64,000 nt of DNA, from positions 310,001-374,000 of the forward strand of contig JANSYA010000002.1 of assembly GCA_024742665.1 (NCBI GenBank), in the 5' to 3' direction. A model generated the notes under the pieces. The model saw only the letters and a list, made by a program, of their open reading frames with translations. It was not told the DNA's origin and ran no database searches. The translations under genes and the position numbers were made by a program. Origin of the DNA: a bacterium (GTDB lineage Bacteria; Spirochaetota; Leptospiria; Leptospirales; Leptonemataceae). Positions 7,356 to 16,969 of this stretch are shown here, one piece after another; the first letter of the stretch is position 1; every line of letters begins with the position of its first letter.

Positions 7356-9197
7356 TTAGTTTCGTGATCCTGTCAGCTCGTCCCGGCTGCCGGCCTGGCC
7401 GGATTGGATCCGCCAGAGATCTGCGTAAGCTCCGTTCATTTCTATCAGCCGATCATGGTGCCCCTCTTCGGCCAGGCGCCCGTCTTTCAATACCAGAATC
7501 CGGTCGGCCTTGCGAATCGTCGAAAGGCGATGCGCAATCACGAGCGCGGTTTTACCGGCCGTGAAGCGGTCCAGGTTGCTCTGAATTTCGCGTTCGGTTT
7601 CGGTGTCGACGGAGCTCGTCGCTTCGTCAAAGACCATAATCGGCGCGTCCTTTAAGATCGCCCGGGCGATACTTAAACGCTGGCGTTGTCCGCCGGAAAG
7701 CTTAATGCCGCGTTCGCCGACGATCGTATCGTAGCCTTCCGGCAGACTATCGACGAAAGCATCCAGCTGCGCGAGACTCGCCGCGGCGCGAATCTCTTCG
7801 CGGGAAATTTCGGCGGCGCGACCGTAAGCGATATTCTCGGCGATCGTTCCGTGAAACAGATATACGTCCTGACTGACCAGGGCGATATTCTTGCGCAGAT
7901 CGAAGAGCGTCAGCTCCGGCAGATCGATTCCGTCGAGTAAAACCCGGCCGGCCGTTGGATCGTAAAAACGCAGCAGCAGCTTGATCAAAGTCGACTTGCC
8001 GGCCCCCGTCGCCCCGGCGATGCCCACGGTTTCTCCCGGCCGGACGGCGAAGCTCAAACCCGCCAGCACCGGCACCCCGGCTCGATACTGAAAGTGCACG
8101 TCATCGAAGGCCAGCTCGCCGGTAGCCCGGTCCAGCGGTAGCGGATCCGGCGGATCCTGAATCAAACTGCGGGTGCTCAGCAAGCCGAGCGTCCGGCGCG
8201 CGCTGGCCCGGGCACGCTCCAGCTCGTCGAGGATATTGCCGAGACGGGTCAGAGGCCAGAGCAGTCGCTGGATCAGCATCGAAAATAAAACCAGGCTGCC
8301 CAGGCTCAAGCGATCCGGATCGGTCAACACCCAGTACGATCCCAGCAGCAGCACGCCCGCGAAACCGATGGCGACCGCCATGCGAATCAGCGGCACGTAC
8401 AGGGCGCGCAAACGAATCGCGTGAAAATTCGCTTCGCTGTATTCGCGCGAAGACTCGCGCACGCGCTGCGACTCATAGGCTTCCGCGGTGAAACTCTTGA
8501 TCACCTGAATGCCGCCGATATTATTTTCCAGACGATTGTTCAGTTGTCCGACAGTCTGACGCACCCCGCGATAGCGCGGCGTGATCTTGCGCTGAAAGAC
8601 CAGACTGCCCCATAAGATTACGGGAATCGGCAGGCAGCCGATCAAAGACAGCTCCCAGGAGACGCCGAACATAACGACGCTTGAAAATACGAGCAGGACC
8701 AGCAGCTGCAAAATATCGCTGAAGCTGCCGTTGAGAAAGCGCTCCAGCTGATTGACGTCGTCGTTCAACATCGTCATCGTTTCGCCCAGCCGGTGGTTTT
8801 CGAAAAATTCGATTTCGCGCCGCTGAATATGATCGTAAGCGTCGACGCGTAGATCGTTCTGTACGAGCTGCGCTAAAATCATAAAATCACGGCGATACCA
8901 CCACTGGAAAAAACTTTCCAGAGCGAAGATCAGAACCGCAAGCGCCGCCAGAACGGCGGCGAGCGTCAGCGGGTCCGTCGCCGACGAGGGCGCGCTCAAC
9001 AGCGCCGCGAAGAAAGTCATGAAATCCGTCAGCCAGAGCGGAGGTTCGCGCCGCACGGTGTCGATCACCCAGCCGACCAGCAGGGGCGGCATCAGATCGA
9101 GAATCTTATTCAACACGCTGGCGAAGCCGGCTCGAAAGAAGCGGCTGCGGTACGGCGCAATATAACGCCACAAACTGCTTTCCTCTCCTCGCGTCAT
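7356..9197 (-). CDS. ABC exporter, fused permease and ATPase (MsbA/Mdl type)
   Basis: Half-transporter of 613 residues. The N-terminal ~340 residues form a six-helix ABC membrane domain. The C-terminal ~250 residues form the ATPase with Walker A GATGAGKST (Lys401), Q-loop SQDVYLF, signature LSGGQRQRLSIARA, Walker B IMVFDEATSSVD and switch IAHRLST. It should dimerise and export lipids, drugs or peptides, as MsbA and related exporters do. The start is 28 bases after the hybrid histidine kinase stop (9226) and the gene is followed closely by the BASS transporter. The operon suggests that the kinase may sense something connected to transport. Confidence 0.92.
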   Translation of the reverse strand: MTRGEESSLWRYIAPYRSRFFRAGFASVLNKILDLMPPLLVGWVIDTVRREPPLWLTDFMTFFAALLSAPSSATDPLTLAAVLAALAVLIFALESFFQWWYRRDFMILAQLVQNDLRVDAYDHIQRREIEFFENHRLGETMTMLNDDVNQLERFLNGSFSDILQLLVLLVFSSVVMFGVSWELSLIGCLPIPVILWGSLVFQRKITPRYRGVRQTVGQLNNRLENNIGGIQVIKSFTAEAYESQRVRESSREYSEANFHAIRLRALYVPLIRMAVAIGFAGVLLLGSYWVLTDPDRLSLGSLVLFSMLIQRLLWPLTRLGNILDELERARASARRTLGLLSTRSLIQDPPDPLPLDRATGELAFDDVHFQYRAGVPVLAGLSFAVRPGETVGIAGATGAGKSTLIKLLLRFYDPTAGRVLLDGIDLPELTLFDLRKNIALVSQDVYLFHGTIAENIAYGRAAEISREEIRAAASLAQLDAFVDSLPEGYDTIVGERGIKLSGGQRQRLSIARAILKDAPIMVFDEATSSVDTETEREIQSNLDRFTAGKTALVIAHRLSTIRKADRILVLKDGRLAEEGHHDRLIEMNGAYADLWRIQSGQAGSRDELTGSRN

Positions 9198-9225
9198 TTG
9201 GCCAGGCTATCGTCCGCAGGACAAA

Positions 9226-12045
9226 TCAGCCACCAGTTTCACGACGATCGATCGAATCGACGCCGGCGCCCTCGCCTTTTGAAACATGCGCCGCACTCGA
9301 AGCACTCGAAGCAATGGCCGCGATCAATCGGCGCTTCGTTATCGGTTTGCTCAGGTGACCGTCGAAGCCGCCCGCTTTCGTCTTTTCGACGTCGGCTACG
9401 GTCGCGTTCGCCGTGAGCGCGAGAATCGGAACGGGAGCGCGCCCCGTCCGGATTTCCTCGGCGCGAATCGTGCGCGTGGCCTCATAGCCGTCCATGACCG
9501 GCATCTGCAAATCCATCAGCACCAGATCCAGCTCGCTCCCGGCCGCCTGCACGGCCTCGACCGCCTGACGACCATCGGCGGCGTATATCAGATCGATCTC
9601 GCTGGACTCCAAAAATTTTCTAATCAAGAAATAGTTATCTTCGTTGTCTTCGACGAGCAGAATGCGCAGCCCCGCGATTGCAGTCGCCCCGTCGGCCGGC
9701 GCTGTGATTTGCGAGGCCTCGGATGCTGATGTCGCGGCAGCGGCTGACGCGCTCGTCTCGGACCGGGGACGCTCGGCGAAGCGAGTCTTCGAATGCGTTC
9801 CTGATTGTTCTTCGCCGGGCGGCGCAGCCGGAAAGCGAGCGCGAAACCAGAAGCGGCTGCCTTTTCCCACTTCGCTTTCCACGCCGATCTCGCCGTCCAT
9901 CAGCTCCACCAGCCGCTGCGAAATCGCCAGGCCCAGACCGGTGCCTTCGTATCTGCGCGAAGACGAAGAGTCCGCCTGCGCAAAATTATCGAAAATACGC
10001 GCCTGCTGATCCGGGGCGATTCCAATGCCCGTATCGCTCACGGCGAAACACAGCGTAACCCCGGCGTTCGTACGCGATTCCGCGGAGACCCTGAGTTCCA
10101 CCGAGCCGCTCTCGGTGAACTTAATCGCGTTGCCGAGCAGGTTCACCAGGACCTGCTGCAGGCGTGCGGGATCCGCGATGATGACTTCGCCCGGCTCGAG
10201 ATATTCGTCTAAGTGCGTTTCGACTTTCAGGGCCAGCCCCTTTTGATCGGCGCGAATGCGCAGCACCGACTCCGTTTCGCCGACGAGGGCCTCCAGATCG
10301 ATCGACTCCGGCCGCAGCTCCAGGCGATCCGCTTCGATGCGCGATATGTCCAGAATATCGTTCACCTGAAACAACAGGTTGCGTCCGGCGCGATTCAACA
10401 CGCGCACATAGTCGGCCTGATTTTCATCGAGAGCGGATTCGCCCAGCAGCTCCGCCGTGCCGATGATCGAATTGAGCGGAGTCCGCAGCTCGTGACTCAT
10501 CGTCGCCAGGAATTCCGACTTCGCGCGATTGGCCGCTTCCGCTTGCAGTCGCGATTCGTTCAGATCTTCCGTTCTGCGGCGCACGCGGTCTTCCAGCTCC
10601 AGCGAAAGCGCTTCCGCCGTCGCGAAGGCCCGCGCCGCGCTTCGCGATAAAATAAAAGCCTGAAAGATAATAAAGATAATCAGCGCGTACGGCGCGACAT
10701 CGCTCCATCCCGATGCGAAAAACAATCCGCGGCTCGTAAGAATATCGAGCATGACCGCCGCCACGAAAAACAGGCCGCCCCCGAAAGTATTCAAAGCGCC
10801 TTCGCGACCGCGCCGGATCGCCAGGATCACGCACCAAACGCTCACGGCGGTCGTCGCCAGAGCCACAAACTGAAACGCGAAGAGCAGCTGATATGCGAAG
10901 GTAACCGGGCCGAGCAGCACGACCGCGATATAGCCGCCGGCGACCGTCGCTATCAGCGGCCGAAACCATCGCGGGAATTCTCGCGGAAAGAGATGCCCGA
11001 GATAAAAGGCGATCGTTAATGTTCCCAGACCGAGAGTTAAGTATTCAAGGCTGAGCAGCCATACGAAGGGCAGCCCGGGCAACCAGCGCCCTAATAAATA
11101 TTCTCCGGTCAGAGTGACCCGCAGCGCGATCGCCAAACAGAAGAGGGCGAACCACAGCAGACGGCGGTCGCCCCGGCGCAGGCTGAACAAAATCAACTGA
11201 TACACGCCCATAATGCCGAGCGCGCCGGCGGTAAAGATCGCCAGGGTGCGGTCGCGCTCTTCTTCCGCTTCGAGCTGCTCCAGGGTGCCGAAACTGATTG
11301 GCTCGTCCAGGCCGCCCTTCGCCAGGACGAAATTCGAGACAACGAAAACGATCTCCAGACTTTCCGGACGCTCTTGCTGCGCAGCCCCCGACCGGCCGCC
11401 GCGAATCAAGGCGGGAGCGACCCACACCACCTCCGGACGAAAACCCGAAATCGTTTGCCCGGCAGTTCGCCCGGGAACTCCGACCGAATGCAAAGGCGTT
11501 CCGTTCACTTCCAGGCGATAGGCGGTATTCAGGTCGGGAATGCGCATGGCGAAACGCCGCGGAGCGACGCCCGCCGGCAAGAGAATCCGCAGGCGATAGG
11601 TCGCAAACCCATGTTCGGCGAAGTCTGCGGCGTCAGAACGTTTCCAGACGTGGGGCACTTCCACCAGGACGGGCCCTGCCCGAGCCCCCCGGGCGGCTGC
11701 GCCCTGATCGTCAGACGCGCTCTCATCGCCGGGCATGCGCATCCATTCGAATCGCCAATCGCCTTCGAGCACGACCGGGCCGTCGCGCTCCACGTTCCAG
11801 TCGCGCAGATCAATCTCGCCGCCCCGGGCCACGAAAGTCGCGGTCGGGCCGGCCGTGCCCGCGGTGTCGATCGATTCTCCTCCGTCCGACACCGCGTCCG
11901 AAGCAGCGGGATCCTCGCGGCCGTCCGGGGCGCAGGCCGGCGCGCCTGCGAACGCGATTCCGAAAACCACGAACATCGCCGCCCACGCGCGAGCGCGCGC
12001 GCATCCGCGAAGAGGGCGCAAATATCGGTGCACGAACTGATCCAC
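9226..12045 (-). CDS. Hybrid histidine kinase with 7TMR-DISM sensor region
   Basis: Membrane sensor kinase of 939 residues. After a signal-like N-terminus (MFVVFGIAFAGAPAC) comes a periplasmic domain of ~200 residues, then seven hydrophobic helices (about 260-460), an arrangement typical of 7TMR-DISM receptors. Next are a HisKA domain with ATMSHELRTPL (His518), an HATPase domain (NLLGNAIKFTESG, DTGIGI) and a C-terminal receiver with LVLMDLQMPVMDG (phosphoacceptor Asp845). It would autophosphorylate and relay to its own receiver; no HPt domain or response regulator is adjacent. It is the first gene of the operon with the ABC exporter, BASS transporter and DUF6714 protein. Divergent from the patatin gene. 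Confidence 0.9.
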   Translation of the reverse strand: MDQFVHRYLRPLRGCARARAWAAMFVVFGIAFAGAPACAPDGREDPAASDAVSDGGESIDTAGTAGPTATFVARGGEIDLRDWNVERDGPVVLEGDWRFEWMRMPGDESASDDQGAAARGARAGPVLVEVPHVWKRSDAADFAEHGFATYRLRILLPAGVAPRRFAMRIPDLNTAYRLEVNGTPLHSVGVPGRTAGQTISGFRPEVVWVAPALIRGGRSGAAQQERPESLEIVFVVSNFVLAKGGLDEPISFGTLEQLEAEEERDRTLAIFTAGALGIMGVYQLILFSLRRGDRRLLWFALFCLAIALRVTLTGEYLLGRWLPGLPFVWLLSLEYLTLGLGTLTIAFYLGHLFPREFPRWFRPLIATVAGGYIAVVLLGPVTFAYQLLFAFQFVALATTAVSVWCVILAIRRGREGALNTFGGGLFFVAAVMLDILTSRGLFFASGWSDVAPYALIIFIIFQAFILSRSAARAFATAEALSLELEDRVRRRTEDLNESRLQAEAANRAKSEFLATMSHELRTPLNSIIGTAELLGESALDENQADYVRVLNRAGRNLLFQVNDILDISRIEADRLELRPESIDLEALVGETESVLRIRADQKGLALKVETHLDEYLEPGEVIIADPARLQQVLVNLLGNAIKFTESGSVELRVSAESRTNAGVTLCFAVSDTGIGIAPDQQARIFDNFAQADSSSSRRYEGTGLGLAISQRLVELMDGEIGVESEVGKGSRFWFRARFPAAPPGEEQSGTHSKTRFAERPRSETSASAAAATSASEASQITAPADGATAIAGLRILLVEDNEDNYFLIRKFLESSEIDLIYAADGRQAVEAVQAAGSELDLVLMDLQMPVMDGYEATRTIRAEEIRTGRAPVPILALTANATVADVEKTKAGGFDGHLSKPITKRRLIAAIASSASSAAHVSKGEGAGVDSIDRRETGG

Positions 12046-12167
12046 GAAAGACTTCCAGAGACCTCGTCGACACTGTGTTCAGAAATCTTATCGTTCGTAA
12101 ATCAATTCCCGTTCGATTTTCAGCGTTTATGGTTTACCGCGCCGCACGAAACGACAATCCTGAGAAA

Positions 12168-13193
12168 ATGCGAGTGGATATAGGATCGGTGAGTCTGGTC
12201 GGACGCCCCCGAATCGGACTGGCTCTGGGCTCCGGCGCCGCCAGGGGCTGGGTGCACCTCGGAATCCTGCGCGGTCTGCGCGAAGCCGGGGTAAGCGTCG
12301 ACATTCTTACGGGCACTTCCGCCGGCGCGGTCGTGGGCGCGTTTTACGCGGCCAACAGTCTGGATCGCCTGGAGAGCTTCGCTCAGGAACTCAAATCCTT
12401 TCGCACGACCTTCAACTATATGGACTTCTCTTTCGCCGGGCGGGGGCTGGTCGGCGGCAAGCGCTTCGTGCAGTTCCTGAATGAGTATCTACCCGTGCGT
12501 CACTTTGAAGACTGCGAAATCCCCCTGGGAATCGTCGCCTCGGACCTACGTCAGCTGGGTGAAGTTCATATTTACGAAGGCGCGCTCTTGCCGGCCATTC
12601 GCGCGTCGGTCGCGGTGCCGGGATTTTTGGAACCAGTGGAGTCCGGCGAAATGCAGCTCGTGGACGGCGGACTTTTGAACCCGGTGCCGGTGAATCTGGC
12701 GCGCAAGCTCGGCGCCGACATCGTCATCGGCGTGGACCTGAACGCGCATCCGGAGCGCGTGCCGGCTGAATCTATGGGCGGCGTTTTTAATCGCACCATC
12801 GAAGTCATGACCAATCGCATTCGCCTGTACAATCGCGAGGTCCATCCGGCGGACTACTGGATCGAACCGCGCCTTGAAGACTACAGCTTCTTCGATTTTC
12901 ATCGCACCGAAGCGGCCATCGAACTCGGACTGCGTCTCGCGAAAGAACACGCCGACGAAATTCTAAAGCTGCATACGCCGCATATGATTACCAGCGACGG
13001 CGCGGTGCGAATGCCGGATATGTTCGCACGCGCGCTCAACTACGTGAAGCTGCGCGAAGAGAATAAAGAAAGCAGGGAAAGCCAGGCGAGCCCCGAAGAA
13101 AGTGAATCCCGGGCGGCGACGAAAGCGGGCGACGATCCCGGCGAATTATCGACCGAGCAGAATTCGACGAAGCTTACGACGCCGGACGAGTAA
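12168..13193 (+). CDS. Patatin-like phospholipase
   Basis: Predicted serine lipid acyl hydrolase. The patatin core is complete: oxyanion loop LALGSGAARGWVH, nucleophile motif GTSAGA (Ser51) and the catalytic dyad motif VDGG (Asp166). I chose ATG 12168 (341 residues) because homology begins ten residues later; ATG 12129 would also be possible and neither has a strong ribosome binding site. The open frame extends far upstream but there runs antisense to the histidine kinase. The last ~45 residues are low-complexity and rich in Glu, Ser and Lys. No signal peptide is seen, so it is probably cytoplasmic. Its 3' end overlaps the convergent methyltransferase gene by 20 bases. Confidence 0.88.
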   Translation: MRVDIGSVSLVGRPRIGLALGSGAARGWVHLGILRGLREAGVSVDILTGTSAGAVVGAFYAANSLDRLESFAQELKSFRTTFNYMDFSFAGRGLVGGKRFVQFLNEYLPVRHFEDCEIPLGIVASDLRQLGEVHIYEGALLPAIRASVAVPGFLEPVESGEMQLVDGGLLNPVPVNLARKLGADIVIGVDLNAHPERVPAESMGGVFNRTIEVMTNRIRLYNREVHPADYWIEPRLEDYSFFDFHRTEAAIELGLRLAKEHADEILKLHTPHMITSDGAVRMPDMFARALNYVKLREENKESRESQASPEESESRAATKAGDDPGELSTEQNSTKLTTPDE

Positions 13194-13830
13194 TGATCGC
13201 GCAATAGGAATCGAGCGCCCCGTCCTCGACGCGGCTTTCAATTTCAATTTGCGGGAAGCCGGCGTCGGTGAAGAGCTTGCCCAGTTCGTCCGGCGAGTAC
13301 GGCGTAAATCGGCTGTCGATTATTTGTTTCGGCAGCTGTTCCATAATATGACGCGGGCGAAAACCCAAATATAGTTTGCCGCCCGGCTTGATGACCCGCA
13401 TAATTTCGCGCGCATCCTGAGCCGGACGCGGCCAAAAATAAATCGTATTCGCGGTATACACTTTATCGAAGCTTGCGTCGTCGAAAGGCAGGGCTGACAC
13501 AGCGGCGTTGCGAATATCGACTTTGCCTTCAGCGATGGCCCGACGGTTCCAGGATTTCGCGGACTCCACCATCTCCGGCGAAAAGTCCACGCCCGCGACG
13601 AACTCGACCGTGCGCGCCATATCCGCGATGGTCCGGCCGCTGCCGAAACCGATTTCCAGCACGCGATCTTTTTCCGTCAGATTCATGCGGCCAATGCAGA
13701 ATTCATTCAGCTGCGCGTTGCCCTTATCGAGAAAGCGGCTGATGATCAGACGCCCGATCCATCCGGTGGGTTTTTCCAGCTGGGCCGACATGCTGGTGCC
13801 GGCGAATCGAAGCAGGGCGTCATACCACAT
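13174..13830 (-). CDS. Class I SAM-dependent methyltransferase
   Basis: Methyltransferase with motif I VLEIGFGSG, the acidic motif II AGVDFSPEM, and the later VSALPFDDASFDKVYTANT and VIKPGGKLYLGF segments of the Methyltransf_11 group. The substrate is not known. I preferred ATG 13830 because AGGA sits 7 bases upstream; an ATG at 13869 would add 13 residues (MIWRKNQRRQDAD) with a worse site. The gene is convergent with patatin (20-base overlap) and divergent from the exported protein at 13923. Confidence 0.85.
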   Translation of the reverse strand: MWYDALLRFAGTSMSAQLEKPTGWIGRLIISRFLDKGNAQLNEFCIGRMNLTEKDRVLEIGFGSGRTIADMARTVEFVAGVDFSPEMVESAKSWNRRAIAEGKVDIRNAAVSALPFDDASFDKVYTANTIYFWPRPAQDAREIMRVIKPGGKLYLGFRPRHIMEQLPKQIIDSRFTPYSPDELGKLFTDAGFPQIEIESRVEDGALDSYCAIITRPAS

Positions 13831-13922
13831 GTCGGCATCCTGGCGCCTCTGGTTTTTACGCCAAATCATTTTCCGATCAAAAAATTGATTGAGGAAGCCG
13901 TGACGACCTCCCCGATAACCAG

Positions 13923-14597
13923 GTGAAAAAATATCTTTTGTACGCGGGCGGATTGCTCGTATCGCTCCCGCTGATCCTGACCGCCGTGAACATCGCGCAA
14001 AACGGCTCGTCGACGCCGGACGGCCGCACGCCGGCGGAAATTCTGGGAGTCGCAGTCGACGCAGCCGACGAAGGACACGTAGCGGCGTTAAGCAAGTCCG
14101 ATGTGATGCAGCTCTTTTATGCCCTCGATGCCCCGGCTTTCGCAGACCTCGACGGCGAGTATCGCGCGGTGCTGGTCGACGTGGGCGTGCTGTCGGCCGG
14201 CAGCGCCTGGTTTACCCACAATGTCTTCGGCGAAGGCCGCTGGCTCGGCAAGGGCCTCAGCCCGATCAAAGATTCGGGGGCCACCGCACAACGGGGCGCC
14301 GGCTATAATCTCTTCGCCGACCCGAACGATTCCGATACCATTCAGCGAATGCGGCGATTCGATGTGTCTCTCGGCCCCTCGGAAATCACGAACGGCGATT
14401 CGCTGCATCTCAACTACAGCCATCACAACGGCGGGCTGGTCCACAGCATGCGCGATGAAATTCGAAAGATCAACGATCGCCTCTATCTGGGCATGGGCCA
14501 CATGGCCCTCGGCGGCGGCGCGATCAATCCCGCGCCGTTTTTGCTGATTGGCCCCGCGGAGCGACCCGTCCGCGAAATTCACGAAAACCTGGATTGA
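13923..14597 (+). CDS. Hypothetical exported or membrane-anchored protein
   Basis: Protein of 224 residues with a GTG start and a clear N-terminal hydrophobic segment (YLLYAGGLLVSLPLILTAV), either a signal peptide or an anchor. The remainder is soluble and includes FGEGRWLGKGLSP, a GRWLGK element that resembles the short GXWXGK module paired with DUF4334, and a C-terminal segment LYLGMGHMALGGGAINPAP. That resemblance is weak. The gene faces the divergent methyltransferase and converges on the degenerate response regulator. Function unknown. The start is uncertain because no Shine-Dalgarno is obvious. Confidence 0.55.
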   Translation: MKKYLLYAGGLLVSLPLILTAVNIAQNGSSTPDGRTPAEILGVAVDAADEGHVAALSKSDVMQLFYALDAPAFADLDGEYRAVLVDVGVLSAGSAWFTHNVFGEGRWLGKGLSPIKDSGATAQRGAGYNLFADPNDSDTIQRMRRFDVSLGPSEITNGDSLHLNYSHHNGGLVHSMRDEIRKINDRLYLGMGHMALGGGAINPAPFLLIGPAERPVREIHENLD

Positions 14598-14624
14598 TCG
14601 CGGGCGGGAGCGCGCCGTCCGCCG

Positions 14625-15428
14625 TCAGGCGTCGCGCGTTTCTTGAATGAAAACGTCCAGCTCTTCGCGGGTGAGAAAAAGTTCGGCCTTCATTTCCAGA
14701 TCGCCGTGGGTTACAAGCGCGCCGAAGTGGCGACCGGCCAATAACAATACGCGCCGCTCCTCGGGGTCGGCGCCCAGCGCGTGCGAAACCTTCAGCACCA
14801 GCTTGTCGATCACGGCGACTTCATCTCCGCTCATTTCCGGCAGCGCGCGCAAATCGAAAATCAAAACGTCGTTTTGGATTTGCTTGAGAAACTTCGCCGT
14901 GAGCACCGAGCGCACGTCTTCCTGGACCGTCGCCAGCCAGCCCGGCCGAAAGATCAAAGTCGTGCGACCCTGGCTGCGCGTCGGAACAAGACGCTGTTTG
15001 CCGCCGCCAGGCTGAGCGCTGCGCGGGCGTTCTTTGAGCGCCTTCGCGACCTTCTCTTCGAGGGCGGGCATTTTGTACGGACGGGTCACGAAATCGACGA
15101 CGCCCAGTCCGCGCGCGGTGATCAGATCTTCTTTTTCGAGGCCGCCGGTCAGCAAAATGATCGGCACATCCCCCGCGATTTCGCTGCGCTTGATCTTACG
15201 CACCAGATCGAAACGGCCGCCCTGACTGAGTTCCAGATCGAGCAGAATCAAATCCGGGTTGCCCGATTCGATCAATTCCAGGCCGCGCGTGGCCGTGATC
15301 GCCGTAACGATCCGGTGCTCGACGCCGAGCATCGCGTGACGAAAGCGAGTCATGGGCAGACTCGTATTTTCGATACAAAGAATTAGATATCCGGCCAAAA
15401 TCGCAAACGACTCCCGAACGCCATTCAC
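14625..15428 (-). CDS. Response-regulator-like protein with degenerate receiver and extra C-terminal domain
   Basis: Protein of 267 residues. Residues ~10-130 form a receiver-like domain with the phosphoacceptor region [10 protein letters not shown] (Asp64) and LLTGG. The acidic pocket usually written as two acids is CIEN here (one acid lost), and the usual lysine before proline near the end is arginine (VTRPY). A basic linker (residues ~133-160) leads to a ~100-residue C-terminal domain with alternating strands and helices ([20 protein letters not shown]), somewhat like STAS or other anti-anti-sigma folds. No DNA-binding motif is visible. It may act by protein contact. Phosphorylation competence is uncertain. 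Confidence 0.7.
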   Translation of the reverse strand: MNGVRESFAILAGYLILCIENTSLPMTRFRHAMLGVEHRIVTAITATRGLELIESGNPDLILLDLELSQGGRFDLVRKIKRSEIAGDVPIILLTGGLEKEDLITARGLGVVDFVTRPYKMPALEEKVAKALKERPRSAQPGGGKQRLVPTRSQGRTTLIFRPGWLATVQEDVRSVLTAKFLKQIQNDVLIFDLRALPEMSGDEVAVIDKLVLKVSHALGADPEERRVLLLAGRHFGALVTHGDLEMKAELFLTREELDVFIQETRDA

Positions 15429-15571
15429 GACCCCGGCTACCGAAGTTCAAGATCTTTTGGGCGATCGGCTCAGAATTTCCCGGTGATTTTAACTTGCCTT
15501 CAAGGACTTGCAAGGGCAATCTCCCAGGGATGAGCGAAGGCGCATCGACCGTTCCCCGCGTGCAATCCATC

Positions 15572-16087
15572 ATGGCAGAACTCAGCGTAATCCAGGGCGA
15601 CATCACAAAACTCAATGTTGACGCGATCGTGAACGCGGCCAACAGCACGCTTTTAGGCGGCGGCGGCGTGGACGGCGCGATCCATGCGGCGGCCGGGCCG
15701 GATCTCTTAGCCGAGTGCCGCAAACTCGACGGCTGCCCCACGGGCGAAGCGCGATTGACTCGCGGCTATCGCCTGCCGGCGAAGCACGTAATTCACACGG
15801 TGGGTCCTATCTGGCGGGGCGGCGATGCGAAAGAAGCGCAGTTGCTGGCGAACTGCTATCGCAATACGCTCGAACTCGCGGCGCAGAACGATATACACAG
15901 CATCGCCTTTCCCGCGATTTCGACCGGCGTCTACGGCTATCCGCCCGAAGCCGCGGCCGAGATCGCCCTCCGCACGACGCGCGAAACCACGGCCGGCCTG
16001 CCGAAGATTCAAAGCGTCGTCTTCGTCGCGTTCCAGGCGCAGGCCTATACAATTCTCGAAGCTGCACTCGACCGTACCGGCGGATGA
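15572..16087 (+). CDS. Macrodomain protein, O-acetyl-ADP-ribose deacetylase type (YmdB-like)
   Basis: Macrodomain hydrolase acting on ADP-ribose esters. The family segments are very clear: [44 protein letters not shown] and [21 protein letters not shown]. These match E. coli YmdB, which removes acetyl from O-acetyl-ADP-ribose. Homology begins at the ATG 15572 (171 residues); an upstream ATG at 15530 or 15494 would add a leader without recognisable content. It is transcribed toward the Crp/Fnr gene, 57 bases away, and may share its transcript. Confidence 0.92.
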   Translation: MAELSVIQGDITKLNVDAIVNAANSTLLGGGGVDGAIHAAAGPDLLAECRKLDGCPTGEARLTRGYRLPAKHVIHTVGPIWRGGDAKEAQLLANCYRNTLELAAQNDIHSIAFPAISTGVYGYPPEAAAEIALRTTRETTAGLPKIQSVVFVAFQAQAYTILEAALDRTGG

Positions 16088-16144
16088 GCGGCGCGGCGAA
16101 TAGTACGAACTTCGCGAATTGCACACGAATAGAACAAGAAACGA

Positions 16145-16888
16145 ATGAACACTGATTTTCCCGAAAGCGTACTGCGGGCGATGGAGCGCAGCATCTTCGC
16201 CGAAACACCCTTCGCGGATTGGGCGCCGCTTTTCGCCGGAGGCATGCTGGTGCAAATCCCCGCGGGGATTTCGATCGGCGATACGGAAGAACAACTGCGC
16301 GTGATGTTAGTGGTCTCCGGTACCTTTCGCATGTTTTATACCGACGAATCAGGCAAGCAGCTCACCGTGCGCTATATTACTCCCGGCGAAATCATGGGAT
16401 TGGTCGCGGCGGTCGGCGGCCCCTTTCCACTGGAAGTCGAACCCTTAGAAGACGCGGAAGGATGGCTGGTCACAGGCGAACAGATCACGCGCGTCGCTTC
16501 GCAAAACGCGACCCTGGCCTGGGTCATCGCGCAGGAGTGCGCCCATCGACTGGCCGGCGTTTTCGCCGAGCTGACCACGGTCGCCTTCGGTTCCATTCGC
16601 GATCGCCTGATCCGGCATTTACTCAAACTGGCCGAGACCCGCTATCCGCCGGAGCCAGGTTCACATTCTCCAGGCGATGCGAAAGCGACCGTGATTCGCG
16701 TGAGCCAGCAGGAGCTGGCGGACGCCGTCGGCACTTCGCGCGAAGTGATCGCGCGCTCTCTGCGCGAACTGCGGGACCGGGAGCTGCTCGGAGAAAAGAG
16801 CGACCGGCCTGGAACGATTGTGATCCCCGACCTGTCGCGTTTGCATCGCGAGCTGGCCTCGGCCCTGTCGGATGCGACGCGGCTGTAA
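16145..16888 (+). CDS. Crp/Fnr family transcriptional regulator
   Basis: Regulator of 247 residues with an N-terminal cyclic-nucleotide-binding-type beta roll (~residues 20-130: IPAGISIGD, LLVVSGTFRMFYTDESG-like strands) and a C-terminal winged helix with the recognition segment VSQQELADAVGTSREVIARS. No FNR-type N-terminal cysteines are seen, so it is not an oxygen-sensing iron-sulfur FNR. A perfect palindrome overlaps its own stop codon and precedes the lactonase gene, which makes that gene a plausible target. Ligand unknown. Confidence 0.9.
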   Translation: MNTDFPESVLRAMERSIFAETPFADWAPLFAGGMLVQIPAGISIGDTEEQLRVMLVVSGTFRMFYTDESGKQLTVRYITPGEIMGLVAAVGGPFPLEVEPLEDAEGWLVTGEQITRVASQNATLAWVIAQECAHRLAGVFAELTTVAFGSIRDRLIRHLLKLAETRYPPEPGSHSPGDAKATVIRVSQQELADAVGTSREVIARSLRELRDRELLGEKSDRPGTIVIPDLSRLHRELASALSDATRL

Positions 16889-16897
16889 CAATTGTTA
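16884..16897. promoter_or_regulatory. Candidate Crp/Fnr-type operator GTAACAATTGTTAC
   Basis: Perfect 14-base palindrome overlapping the stop codon of the Crp/Fnr gene. It fits the GTA-N8-TAC half-site spacing known from NtcA-type members of that family. Its centre is about 65 bases before the transcription start expected from the promoter at 16920-16949, close to the class I activator position. Seen directly; regulation is inferred. Confidence 0.5.
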
Positions 16898-16919
16898 CGG
16901 GCGGGGGTAACACAGGTTC

Positions 16920-16949
16920 TTGCGGGCGCGCCGGATCATGGCGTATATT
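16920..16949 (+). promoter_or_regulatory. Candidate sigma-70-type promoter for the lactonase-like gene
   Basis: TTGCGG (16920-16925) and TATATT (16944-16949) are separated by 18 bases. AGAGGAA, the ribosome binding site, follows just before the ATG at 16970. Seen directly; activity is inferred. Confidence 0.5.
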
Positions 16950-16969
16950 CAGGATCAAGAGGAACCTGT

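Noticed and set aside
11298..12167. Upstream extension of the patatin frame
   Set aside because: It runs antisense to the hybrid histidine kinase, has unnatural Arg/Pro-rich sequence and lies before the conserved start of the patatin domain.
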